NCBI GenBank assembly: GCA_020633235.1
Contig: JACKEA010000001.1
Location: forward strand, 434,001-498,000
Reading direction: 5' to 3'
Length of the DNA stretch: 64,000 bases
From: Polyangiaceae bacterium
GTDB taxonomy: Bacteria > Myxococcota_A > Polyangia > Polyangiales > Polyangiaceae
The position numbers were made by a program, and so were the translations under genes. Below, in pieces: positions 44,502 to 52,363 of the stretch. Each line of letters opens with the position of its first letter. Positions within the stretch are counted from its first letter, which is position 1. The notes under the pieces are model-generated. The model saw nothing but the letters and a program-made list of their open reading frames with translations, had not been told where the DNA came from and did no database searches.

Positions 44502-45680
44502 GTGCGCGCGCGAGCACTGTGTCTGTGTTTCGTGCTCACCACTGTCGGGTGTGCGGCGCCCGCTTCTACGTCTGCCTCGCCGCGAGCACGTCCGCTCGTC
44601 GAACCAACGGCATGTTGGTCGGCCGAGTCGGGGCAGTGGCTTCCGATCAAGGACGTTACTGTTACTGATGTGGCTTCGGTCGCTGGGTCAGCTCTTCTCG
44701 CGGGGTTCAGTAGCAAGGGAGCGGCGATGCTTGGCGTTGATGGCCGAGGTCGGCGCACCAGGATCTCCACGGTCCCCCTCTGGTTTGGTGGAGACTATTG
44801 GGACGTGAGCGCAGACCGGGATGTGACAGTCGTGGTCGCGAGCCAGACACTGGAAGTTGGCTTCTACAAGATCGATGCCGCGATCGTCGATCGTGACGCG
44901 CGGGTGCGTCGAAGCTGGACAGTGACCTCCGCGGGGCGCGGTGCGAGCTCGGCAGTTGCCGATGGTGTGGCAGCAATCGCGTTCTGGCGAAAGCAAGACG
45001 ATGGCCACGACGACGGCGTCATGCAGGGATTCGACGTGAAAGACGGGAGACTTCTGTGGGAGCGAAACCTGGAGTCCCTGCAGCTGTCCGCTGTCGAAGC
45101 CGGAGGCCAGACCGTTGAGCTGGCCGCGTACGGAGGGAAGTTCTTTGTGGTTGGGCCGCAGTCGCCCACGGTCTCGATTCGTGCGTTTGACGCGCACTCA
45201 GGCGACGAGTTGGGCAGACGAGGCCTGCACGGCATTGCATGGAGCTCGGTTCTCGACACGCGGCCACACCTGCGCTCTTTGGACAGCGGGGTTGCGGTCG
45301 TTGGCGCAAGCAGCGGCGCGGGAACCGATTGGACCGTATACAACTTCCAGCGGGGTGAGTTGTCGCGCGCTGAGCGGTGGGGATTCCAAGGACGACTGCA
45401 GGAGCCAGTGCAGGTGGTTCGCGCCGATCTCGTGTTGGCCAACGGCACGGTCGCCCAGCGCGGTTGTTCAGTTCGCGTCTACAGTGTTCCAAGTTGGGAC
45501 GGCTGCGCGGCAGAACCGCCCGGGGCACGCTACTGGTCGACGGTCTTGCTGGGGCGGAAGCAGGTCACTTCGCTGGCATGCTACGGGAAGTCCGCTGTTC
45601 TTGTTTCCACAGTGAGTGGGGATTTCGCTTCCTGCGCGTGCCCGCAGAAGGTGACGAGCGAGACGAGAGACTCCCTCTGA
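44502..45680 (+). CDS. Lipoprotein with beta-propeller-like (PQQ-type) repeats
   Basis: The product has 392 residues from a GTG at 44502. That start was chosen because CGGAGG precedes it and it yields the signal VRARALCLCFVLTTVGCA with lipobox TVGC. In-frame starts at 44295 or 44421 add a Cys-rich, unconvincing N terminus. The body has propeller-like blades such as GFDVKDGRLLWERNLESL and RAFDAHSGDELGRRGL. It ends with SCACPQKV. A binding role at the cell surface is likely and no enzyme motif is seen. The 291 bases before it hold no clear gene. Confidence 0.6.
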   Translation: MRARALCLCFVLTTVGCAAPASTSASPRARPLVEPTACWSAESGQWLPIKDVTVTDVASVAGSALLAGFSSKGAAMLGVDGRGRRTRISTVPLWFGGDYWDVSADRDVTVVVASQTLEVGFYKIDAAIVDRDARVRRSWTVTSAGRGASSAVADGVAAIAFWRKQDDGHDDGVMQGFDVKDGRLLWERNLESLQLSAVEAGGQTVELAAYGGKFFVVGPQSPTVSIRAFDAHSGDELGRRGLHGIAWSSVLDTRPHLRSLDSGVAVVGASSGAGTDWTVYNFQRGELSRAERWGFQGRLQEPVQVVRADLVLANGTVAQRGCSVRVYSVPSWDGCAAEPPGARYWSTVLLGRKQVTSLACYGKSAVLVSTVSGDFASCACPQKVTSETRDSL

Positions 45681-45773
45681 TGCCTCGCGGGGCAAGGCCC
45701 GTCCAAGCGCCGAGACCAGGGCTGGAAACGCGGTGCGGGAACACAGAGCGCTTGGCCAGCGTTCGTAGGCTAC

Positions 45774-46436
45774 TTGGACACCACTCTCTGGAGTCGTCTG
45801 CGGACGATACCGGCGGCAGCCTGTGTGCTGTTGGCCGGCTGCCAACTGGAAGACCGGCAGCTGGTCGGGGCGCCGCCGCCGGGGCCGTCTCCGATGACGA
45901 CCGAGTCGGCGCCGCTGGAGGCCGAAGCGTACGAGCCGTGCGACGAGCTGTGCGCCGCGACGGAAGTGATCTCCGCCTGGAACCGTCACGATGCGGCCGC
46001 GCTGACTCGGTTCGTCAATCCACGGTTCGGCGGAGCGTTCCTGATTTGGCAGCTCGGCCTTCACGTGCGGGCGGAGTGGCACTCCAGCATGGCGGCGCTC
46101 TTGGCAACGGACACGGGGCGCGACCAGCACCAGGTAACGCTGGAGCAACCGGTAGCGGGTCCGATTCCGCGCTACGACGGGTGCCACTTGCTCGACGACG
46201 AGGCCCTTGCCGTGCTCGCCAAGTATCGCTTCGCGCCCGGGGTCGTGCGGCGCGTGAACGGCGACGCCATCGAGCTCGATTCGGCGGCGGATGCCGCCCG
46301 GGCGAAGCGGTTCCGTACCCAGGTCACCGACTACTTCTGGGACGCGGATGCTGATCTAGGCCTGTTTCTCGTGCACGAGCGGCACGCGCATCGGATGTGG
46401 ATCTTCGCGGTGGAACAGGTGGAGCCGTGCTCCTAG
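45774..46436 (+). CDS. Lipoprotein of unknown function, possibly NTF2-like
   Basis: The 220-residue product uses a TTG start and has the signal MDTTLWSRLRTIPAAACVLLAGCQ with lipobox LAGC. After a Pro-rich linker the segment ATEVISAWNRHDAAALTRFVNP resembles the start of NTF2/SnoaL-like folds, where a helix followed by W..HD is common. The rest gives no clear match. It stands in a run of same-strand small genes. Confidence 0.5.
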   Translation: MDTTLWSRLRTIPAAACVLLAGCQLEDRQLVGAPPPGPSPMTTESAPLEAEAYEPCDELCAATEVISAWNRHDAAALTRFVNPRFGGAFLIWQLGLHVRAEWHSSMAALLATDTGRDQHQVTLEQPVAGPIPRYDGCHLLDDEALAVLAKYRFAPGVVRRVNGDAIELDSAADAARAKRFRTQVTDYFWDADADLGLFLVHERHAHRMWIFAVEQVEPCS

Positions 46437-46483
46437 TTTGGTGACGTGACTGACGCTTCGAATTCTCCGATGATGCGCGGAGA

Positions 46484-47119
46484 GTGGCTTCGCTGCTTCA
46501 TTCAATTCAGGCTCACGGATGTGAGTACGGCCCGCCGTACCGTGGGGACGAGCTCCGAGTCCGCGGCTCCGCGCTGCCAGGGGAGTTCTGGGAGGTAGCT
46601 CGAGTTGTCGACGGCTTCACGACGGTGGGGGGTGTCTTTCGTTTCTTCCGGGTCGACGCGATCCAAACGCACAACGCATCGTCGTGGGCGACGGCATACG
46701 GTTCGTTGCTCGACCACTTCGTGATCGTCGCGGAAGACATCTTCGGAGATCTGTACGGGTACGCGCTCGATGCGCCGTGCGCCCGGCTCGCGAAGTTCTA
46801 CTGCGAGGGCGGGGAGATGGAGGGCTGCGTGCCGCCGAAGCTGGCCGAATTTCTGATGAACAGAGTCCTGGGCGCCTCTCCATCGATCGTGGACATGGAC
46901 ATGCTGCGAGCCGCGCTGGACGCGGGCCTGCGCTGCGGTCCTGATCAACATCTGGCGTTCCAGCTGCCACTGGTGGCCGGCGGCGAATACTCCGTCGAGA
47001 ACATGGGAGTGGAGGACAGAAACCTCCACATGGGCGTTCTCGGGCAGCTCTCCGTCTCCACCCGGCGTGCTCGGGACGGGGCTCCAATTGCGAGCTTCGT
47101 CGAGAAGAAGGAAGATTGA
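46484..47119 (+). CDS. SUKH (SMI1/KNR4-like) domain protein
   Basis: The 211-residue protein is given from a GTG. CEYGPPYRGDELRVRGSALPGEFWEVARVVDGF matches the opening of SUKH proteins, where YGPP, an LP-x-EY/F motif and a small-residue turn are conserved. VIVAEDIFGDLYGYALD fits the D-x-x-GDxF region. SUKH proteins act mainly as immunity factors to polymorphic toxins or as regulators. No toxin gene is recognised beside it, so its function here is open. Confidence 0.6.
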   Translation: MASLLHSIQAHGCEYGPPYRGDELRVRGSALPGEFWEVARVVDGFTTVGGVFRFFRVDAIQTHNASSWATAYGSLLDHFVIVAEDIFGDLYGYALDAPCARLAKFYCEGGEMEGCVPPKLAEFLMNRVLGASPSIVDMDMLRAALDAGLRCGPDQHLAFQLPLVAGGEYSVENMGVEDRNLHMGVLGQLSVSTRRARDGAPIASFVEKKED

Positions 47120-47171
47120 TCCGGGCTGGCATACTCGAGCCGGTTCGTGCCATCTCCCGAAGTGATCTGCC

Positions 47172-47426
47172 ATGCCGAAATTGAGATGTACCTGTGGCTT
47201 CCTTTTCAATCTGTCGAGGACGACGGCCGCGGAACATGCACTAGTGCCCGAGTCCATCCTCGAGGACGCTGTCGCGAGCACCGATGCGGCCGCCGAGCTG
47301 ATCGACCGCATCGACGCGGCGAGCCGTCACGTCCTCTTGTGCCCCAAGTGCGCACGGCTGTGGCTGCAGTGCGAGGGGCAGTCCGTGAACTACTGGCAGT
47401 ACGAGCGGGTCGAGGACGTGACGTAG
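47172..47426 (+). CDS. Small zinc-ribbon-like protein
   Basis: The 84-residue protein starts MPKLRCTCGFLF and later has LLCPKCARLWLQC, so two Cys pairs can bind zinc. The C-terminal aromatic segment NYWQYERV is unusual. It lies 52 bases after the SUKH-like gene and before a damaged gene. The family is not recognised. Confidence 0.55.
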   Translation: MPKLRCTCGFLFNLSRTTAAEHALVPESILEDAVASTDAAAELIDRIDAASRHVLLCPKCARLWLQCEGQSVNYWQYERVEDVT

Positions 47427-47454
47427 GAAGTCGCCGACAAAGCTCGCGAAAGCT

Positions 47455-47845
47455 TTGGCCATCGGGGCAAGCGCACTCCTTGCAGCGGTAGGCGTGCTGG
47501 CAAGCCGAGTCGGCACGCCTCCACGTGACGAAGCGGCGGAGGCCAAGATCGAGCTGTTGTCGGATTACGTGCGCGCTCACTATCGCGAGCAGCACTCCTG
47601 CCCATCTGCCGAGAACCTCGAGGACTACTCGACGACGCGGACCGGATCCGGACTGTGTCCGGGCGGGGGTGTACCGGACTATCCATGTGTCGGGTACTAC
47701 CCGCTCAAGGAGATCAATGACTGCATGTTCAGACACCCGAGCGGGCTCGACGACCATTGGATGTACTTGGCCCGACAGAGGCGGTGGTACGACACGGACG
47801 AGTGGATCGAGATGCTGCGGTCCAAGAGTCCAGCAGCGTCCCTGA
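47455..47845 (+). pseudogene. Probably frame-damaged gene for a small anchored secreted protein
   Basis: A TTG-started frame reads MAIGASALLAAVGVLASRVG, one hydrophobic helix, then IELLSDYVRAHYREQHSCP, CPGGGVPDYPCVGYYPLKEI and WMYLARQRRW, pseudopilin-like but not certain. The frame then runs into low-complexity Arg-rich sequence antisense to the minus-strand gene that ends at 47848. A stop in a neighbouring frame lies at 47843-47845, right against that gene, so the natural end was probably there and a frameshift near the 3' end is likely. Confidence 0.45.
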
Positions 47846-47847
47846 TG

Positions 47848-48456
47848 TCAGCGCGCAAGCGTAGGCGCCGACAACGCTGCCACCACCCGCTGAACGACCG
47901 CCGCGACCGCGATCACCACGGCCACGAATCCGAGCGGTCCCGCCGCGAGCCACAGCAGCGCGGCTGCGGGCACCGCGAGCAAGAGGGACGTCCACTCCGA
48001 GGCAGCGGCGCGCGTGTCCAAAGTGGGCCTGGCGCTCAGCACCGCGACGGAGTCGTCGCGCCGGACGGTGAGGCCGAGACCGCGGAGCGCGCGGCACATC
48101 GCGGACGCGGCGCGACGCGACTCCCTCGGCGACCGAAAGCGGATGTGCCACGCGGCGTTGCCCATCGCGAGCGTGAGCTGACCGCGCAGCGCGCTAACGA
48201 TGACCACGTCCGGCGCTTCGAAGCGTGCAACCCGTTTCCAGGCTCCGCGACCGCGTCGGTGTGCGAGCTCCAGGCGACTACCGACCCGCACGACGGCGTA
48301 GCGATCGTCCACGAACACCGCGCACGCGAGCTTGCCCGCCGCCGCCAACAGGGTTGCGGGCCACGCCACCGCGCTGAGCGCCACCGCCCACAGGAACCAC
48401 GGCACGCCCGAGCGCGATCGCGTGAAGAAGACGCGCGGACTACTCGTGGATTCCAT
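47848..48456 (-). CDS. Membrane protein with a central soluble domain, unknown function
   Basis: The 202-residue protein starts MESTSSPRVFFTRSRSG. Hydrophobic helices lie near the start (VPWFLWAVALSAVAWPATLLAAAG) and the end (LLLAVPAAALLWLAAGPLGFVAVVIAVAAVV). Between them is a strand-rich domain with AVFVDDRYAVVRVGSRLELAHRR and PDVVIVSALRGQLTLAMG. It overlaps the upstream gene (48440-48979) by 17 bases, so the two form an operon. Confidence 0.6.
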   Translation of the reverse strand: MESTSSPRVFFTRSRSGVPWFLWAVALSAVAWPATLLAAAGKLACAVFVDDRYAVVRVGSRLELAHRRGRGAWKRVARFEAPDVVIVSALRGQLTLAMGNAAWHIRFRSPRESRRAASAMCRALRGLGLTVRRDDSVAVLSARPTLDTRAAASEWTSLLLAVPAAALLWLAAGPLGFVAVVIAVAAVVQRVVAALSAPTLAR

Positions 48457-48979
48457 CGCGATACGCCGGAGGTAGGCACGCGAGAGAGCTCTCGCGCGCG
48501 CAAGGGTCGCTCGAAGCGGTGGGCTCGGGAGTGGTGGGCGGCGGTTCCGGCTGGCAACTTCCGCCGGGAGGGGGCGGGAGCGGGCCGGCTTCGGCGCCGA
48601 ACACGGCTTCGTACAAGAGGTAGCCCGCGCCGACCGCCATGCAAGCCGTCGCGTTCCGAGCGCAGTACGCCGCGACATCCAGCGGCGTCTCCAGTGGTCC
48701 CAGCGCCTTCCTGCCAAAGGTCTTCGCAGCGTCGGAAACGGCACCCGCTTCTTGGATCGGCGGGCGGCGTGCCGCGACGAACTGGGCTGCGCGGCTCGGC
48801 TGCTTGGTGGCCACCAGGTGCTTCGGCCCCGGGCCAGCCGATTTGGTCTGACCCGCGGGTGTTCCAGAGCCCGCTGTCTTGGCGGACGACGCGGCCGGCC
48901 GCGCTGTCGGCTCGTAGTCCTCGGGATGCGTCTGGTTGTCGTGGACGGACGTGAAGTTGCGCGAAACGGGTTGCGTCAT
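48440..48979 (-). CDS. Hypothetical protein, Pro-rich and probably membrane-associated
   Basis: The 179-residue protein is started at the ATG at 48979. A GTG at 48988 would add three residues. The first 90 residues are polar and disordered. One moderately hydrophobic stretch (YCARNATACMAVGAGYLLYEAV) lies near 110, then a Pro/Glu-rich tail. No motif is recognised. It is the first gene of the two-gene minus operon. Confidence 0.5.
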   Translation of the reverse strand: MTQPVSRNFTSVHDNQTHPEDYEPTARPAASSAKTAGSGTPAGQTKSAGPGPKHLVATKQPSRAAQFVAARRPPIQEAGAVSDAAKTFGRKALGPLETPLDVAAYCARNATACMAVGAGYLLYEAVFGAEAGPLPPPPGGSCQPEPPPTTPEPTASSDPCARESSLACLPPAYRDGIHE

Positions 48980-49035
48980 GGTGTCCACTTCGACGGCTCG
49001 CGGTGGCGGTTGCGTGCGACGCCTTCCGCCCGGCG

Positions 49036-49107
49036 GAGGTCCGTATTCCGGACATGAACGGCTTGTCAGAGAAGTGAGCAGCCGAAAATGTCCGGAATAT
49101 GGACCTC
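49036..49107. repeat. Hairpin element copy 3
   Basis: Left arm GAGGTCCGTATTCCGGACAT, spacer with GTGAGC (49074-49079), right arm ATGTCCGGAATATGGACCTC. Arms and spacer closely match copy 2 at 41801-41873. Confidence 0.85.
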
Positions 49108-49458
49108 GGCGCAGCCGCCGCGCTTGCGTGGGTGGGCTCCTTCATCCGCCCCACGAACATGCTCGTGCTCGTGACCGAACAAGCGTTGGGGGGGAGTTTG
49201 CGGAGGCCGGCCAGCGTGAGCGACGACTGCTCCTGACGCTGACACAGGTAGAGCGCCGCGGCCTGCTCGTGCACTCCCTCGTCCGGGCGGTGCTCATGAA
49301 CCGCACGCTGAGGTTGCTCGTGCTGGCGCACTCCGGCATCGAGTAGCCCCCGGCATTTGCTCCGAACAGCCGCCGTCATTTCCGGCGGATTTTCTGTGAT
49401 GGCGCCGCCGCACAGCTCGCACTCATGGTTCGACCGGGGGGGGACGCGCGTGGCGCGA

Positions 49459-49478
49459 GGTTCCGCGGCGGAACGACA
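49459..49478 (-). repeat. Dispersed 20-bp repeat copy
   Basis: GGTTCCGCGGCGGAACGACA is preceded by GGCGCGA as at 41752-41771. It is an inverse copy of the family. Confidence 0.75.
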
Positions 49479-49599
49479 AAGTCATGGCGAAGGCGCGACA
49501 AAACGCGCCGCACCCACATCCTGCGTGGATGTGGATCCCGCAGCGCCAAAGTGTGCCGGCCTGTGCCGACAGCACTACCTGCCAAGAAATTCCCAAGCA

Positions 49600-49617
49600 A
49601 CTGTCACAGATGACAGT
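49600..49617. promoter_or_regulatory. 7-bp palindrome upstream of the regulator gene
   Basis: ACTGTCA-CAGA-TGACAGT is a perfect two-fold site about 100 bases before the ATG at 49718. It may be an operator, perhaps for the winged-helix protein encoded downstream. Confidence 0.4.
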
Positions 49618-49717
49618 CCGAACACGTCGTCATGGCTCGGGATTACGCACGTCCACGACGGTCGCTTTCTGCTAACATCCAGCCCACGAGACGGTGGAGT
49701 CGGGTAGGGGACAGAAC

Positions 49718-51001
49718 ATGACGCGGGTGCTCGTCGTTGACGACGTGGCGGCGGCGGCGCGTACGTTGGCGCGGCTGGTGCGCACCTTCGGGATGCACTG
49801 TGAGACGGCGAACAGTGCGGACGACGTGCTCCACAAGAGGTCGCTCGAACGTTACGACGTGATGCTGCTCGATCTCGTGATGCCGGGCATGGATGGCATC
49901 ACGCTGTGTGCCCAGTTGCGCGCGCGGGGGTTTGACGGCGTCATCATCATCGTGAGCGCCGAGGACGATAGCGGGGAGAAGGCGCGCGCCTTCGATGCCT
50001 TCGCGGACGACTACCTGGTGAAGCCGGTGGCCGGCGAGGAGCTCGAGAGACGCATCCGCGTGCGGCTGGAACACCGGGTGGAGGTCCGTGAGCTTCGGGC
50101 TGGGCAGGTTGTCAGCGTTGCGCCGTCGTCTTCCAGGACACCGTCCAGTCCCGGCCTCACGCCGGTGACTAGAGCTCCGGTGCCCATCAGCGGCCGGATC
50201 GGGTTGCTGGTGGCGGATCCTGACTCGACGCGTCGGGCGCATTTTCTCCAGCGCTTCTCCATGTCTGGTGCCGTGGTGCAGGAGGCGGACAGCCGTGAGG
50301 CCGCGCTGGAAAAGGTCGTCTCCAAGGACGTGGAAGCGGTAGTGCTGTGGTCTCGGGGAGGGGCAGAGGAAGACGCGTGGGCCCTCTCTCTCGTGAGTGC
50401 GCTACGCCGAGCAGCGCCGCGCACGGGGATCATCGTTCTGTCCCACACCTTTGAAGAGCCCTCCCCGGAGCATGCCCAGGCGGGCGCGGACTTGGCATTC
50501 CCGGGCGGCGTGAACGCCAAGGCGCTGTGGTTCGCGGTCAGCTCGCTCGTGCACGGGCGCCGGGAGCGGGCGCAGATCCTGGATCTCGGTGACGTGAAGA
50601 TCTCGATGATCGCCCGGATGGTCATCGTGAACGGGAAAGAACGGGATGTGGGACCCGTCGCGCATCAGCTGCTCGCGCTGGTGGGCGGCGTGTATCCCGG
50701 GACGCTATCCCTTCCGATCCTCCACGACCTCATGGGCTACGCGGGTGAGTACTCGTCCGAGTTCAGCCCGTTGAAACAAGCCTTCCGTCGAGTGCGAGAG
50801 AGACTCACGCCCTTCGGCGACATCCTCGAGACCCGGGGCGGCTGTCGTCTCATTCATACCTCCCAGCTGTGCCGGAAGTCCGACACGATGCCGAAGGTGG
50901 ACCGCGGCGCCGAGCCCGCCGAGCCCGACGCAAGACAGACGTCGAAGTCGAAGCCGAAGTCGAAGCGGCCGGCAGGCAAGCCGAAGAAGCAACGCGAGTA
51001 G
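49718..51001 (+). CDS. Response regulator with two receiver domains (second degenerate) and winged-helix output
   Basis: The 427-residue protein is started at MTRVLVVDD, with AGGGGACAG before it. The first receiver has VVDD, Asp52 in VMLLDLVMPGMDG and VKPVAG. The second (about 165-280) has the receiver fold but reads VVLWSRGG where the Asp should be. A winged-helix, OmpR-like segment (about 290-390) contains ILDLGDVKIS, VAHQLLALVGG and LKQAFRRVRERL. The last 40 residues are Lys/Arg-rich. It should bind DNA, controlled by phosphorylation of the first receiver only. Its second receiver plus output resemble the protein at 51475. Confidence 0.75.
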   Translation: MTRVLVVDDVAAAARTLARLVRTFGMHCETANSADDVLHKRSLERYDVMLLDLVMPGMDGITLCAQLRARGFDGVIIIVSAEDDSGEKARAFDAFADDYLVKPVAGEELERRIRVRLEHRVEVRELRAGQVVSVAPSSSRTPSSPGLTPVTRAPVPISGRIGLLVADPDSTRRAHFLQRFSMSGAVVQEADSREAALEKVVSKDVEAVVLWSRGGAEEDAWALSLVSALRRAAPRTGIIVLSHTFEEPSPEHAQAGADLAFPGGVNAKALWFAVSSLVHGRRERAQILDLGDVKISMIARMVIVNGKERDVGPVAHQLLALVGGVYPGTLSLPILHDLMGYAGEYSSEFSPLKQAFRRVRERLTPFGDILETRGGCRLIHTSQLCRKSDTMPKVDRGAEPAEPDARQTSKSKPKSKRPAGKPKKQRE

Positions 51002-51264
51002 CGCAGCGCCGCGGTTGCAGCACTGCCCCGCGCGTGCGGCTCGCTCGAGGCGACGAGCGCGCGCTGCCGCCGCTGCGCACCTGCCTGCGTGGCCCGCGTC
51101 GTGGTCGCTTTTCGCCAGCTCAGAAAATTCACGCGCGTCCTGAGGACAGTGATTTTGTGCCAAACGTACCAATTTCGTTCCTTGACACCGCACGCGCTCA
51201 CTGTTCTCGCGCGCCGCACGTTCCAGCGCGATCTCGCGATCCCCCGACGTTTTCTCGATTTCTA

Positions 51265-51284
51265 TGTTGGCTCGCCGCGGAACC
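51265..51284 (+). repeat. Dispersed 20-bp repeat copy
   Basis: TGTTGGCTCGCCGCGGAACC is close to consensus in direct orientation. It lies in the 470-base gap before the second regulator. Confidence 0.75.
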
Positions 51285-51361
51285 CCCGCGCCTGCGTCCA
51301 GATCCGTCGTACCAAAAACGTACCCTTCCGCGATTCGCCAACCTGCGAGATGGGTGGAGGG

Positions 51362-51499
51362 ATGGCATCTCGGCTCGGAGCTATCGGCGTGGCACTCGCG
51401 TTCTTGGCGAGTGTGGGGGCGTGTGGGTCGGGGGGTGCCGTGCAGACGCGGATTGGAAACCGCGGGGAGGAACCATGGCAGGCACGATCACAGTCGTAG
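51362..51499 (+). pseudogene. Remnant of a lipoprotein gene (signal peptide only)
   Basis: The frame reads MASRLGAIGVALAFLASVGACGS, nearly the same as the signal of the lipoprotein at 42017, in both protein and DNA. After a further 22 residues without structure it stops, overlapping the ATG of the next gene. This is the head of a family member whose body was lost. The rest of the gap (51002-51361) shows no gene. Confidence 0.7.
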
Positions 51500-52245
51500 T
51501 ACTGGAGGTGGATCCGGTTCTCTGCCAGCGCATCCTGGCACTGCTCGCGCGGGTGGACGCGGAGGTGGCGTGCGTGGCCACTCCGGCGGACTTGCTCGCG
51601 GCCGTTTACGGACTGGGCGCCGAGGCGTGCTGGATTGGCTCGTATGCCGCCGCCGAAGGGCCTGACGCACCAGCCCTTTTCCGTGAGCTTCGCAAGTGCT
51701 TTCCAGATCTTGCGGCCTTCGCCTTTGGCGAAACGGCCCGAGAAATGGCCTCGGCGACCGCATGCATGACCGCGGGCGCGGACCTTTGCTACCCGCCAAG
51801 TGCGCATCTTTCCACCGTCTGGTTTGGCACGGCCGCGCTGGTGGCCAAGCGGCGGGCACGGCGGACCGTGTGCGATCTTGGTGCTGTTCGCGTCTTTCTC
51901 GACCAACCATGGATGGACGTGGACGGCGACCTGGTGGAGCTCACACCCAAGGAACACGCCATCGCTCGGGGGCTGGCCGAGACGTATCCCGGCGCACGAG
52001 GGACCGCGGACCTTTACAAGAGTTGCCTGGGCTACGCCTGCGATCCGTCGCCGGGAAGCAACTCCGTGGCTCAGCTCGTCCGCCTGCTGAAGAAGAAGCT
52101 CGGACAGTACAAGTCGTACTTAGCGACCACGAAGGCGGGGTATGCGTGGGTGCGGAGTGAGCGCCCTCAGTCCAGCGTGTCCGGCGTACATCGGACTGTG
52201 CGCAGCCCGATTTCCGATGTACCAGACCAGGTCGCAACGAGGTAG
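51475..52245 (+). CDS. Receiver-like winged-helix regulator without phosphoacceptor
   Basis: The 256-residue protein starts MAGTITVVVLEVDP, with GGGGAGG eight bases upstream. The N-terminal 120 residues keep the receiver pattern, but the Asp strand reads EACWIGSYAA, so no phosphorylation site is present. The output has VCDLGAVRVFL, LVELTPKEHAIARGL and LVRLLKKKLGQYKSYLATTKAGYAWV, typical of an OmpR-type winged helix. It aligns with the last two thirds of the regulator at 49718 (AGADL, then a basic RRARR segment before CDLG). Control must be non-phosphorylating, for example by protein binding. Confidence 0.7.
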   Translation: MAGTITVVVLEVDPVLCQRILALLARVDAEVACVATPADLLAAVYGLGAEACWIGSYAAAEGPDAPALFRELRKCFPDLAAFAFGETAREMASATACMTAGADLCYPPSAHLSTVWFGTAALVAKRRARRTVCDLGAVRVFLDQPWMDVDGDLVELTPKEHAIARGLAETYPGARGTADLYKSCLGYACDPSPGSNSVAQLVRLLKKKLGQYKSYLATTKAGYAWVRSERPQSSVSGVHRTVRSPISDVPDQVATR

Positions 52246-52363
52246 GCTACAGGCGCCGATGCGGCGGGGAAGAACATGGCGGCGGGTTGGCCGATGCGAA
52301 TCACAGTCGCGAGCCAACTGGAACGGAGTAAGGTTGGAGCGCAACCACAGCACACGGGGACCT

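Larger units (their letters stand above)
48980..49717. other. About 740-bp intergenic region with repeats
   Basis: Between divergent genes this region holds hairpin copy 3 (49036-49107), a dispersed 20-bp copy (49459-49478) and a 7-bp palindrome (49600-49617). Several long frames occur but lack ribosome sites and protein-like sequence. No tRNA is seen. The right part (49500-49717) should hold the promoter of the regulator gene at 49718, and TAACAT at 49673-49678 is a candidate -10. Confidence 0.5.

Noticed and set aside
47848..48954. Extension of the 47455 frame on the plus strand
   Set aside because: It is Arg-rich and antisense to two convincing minus-strand genes.
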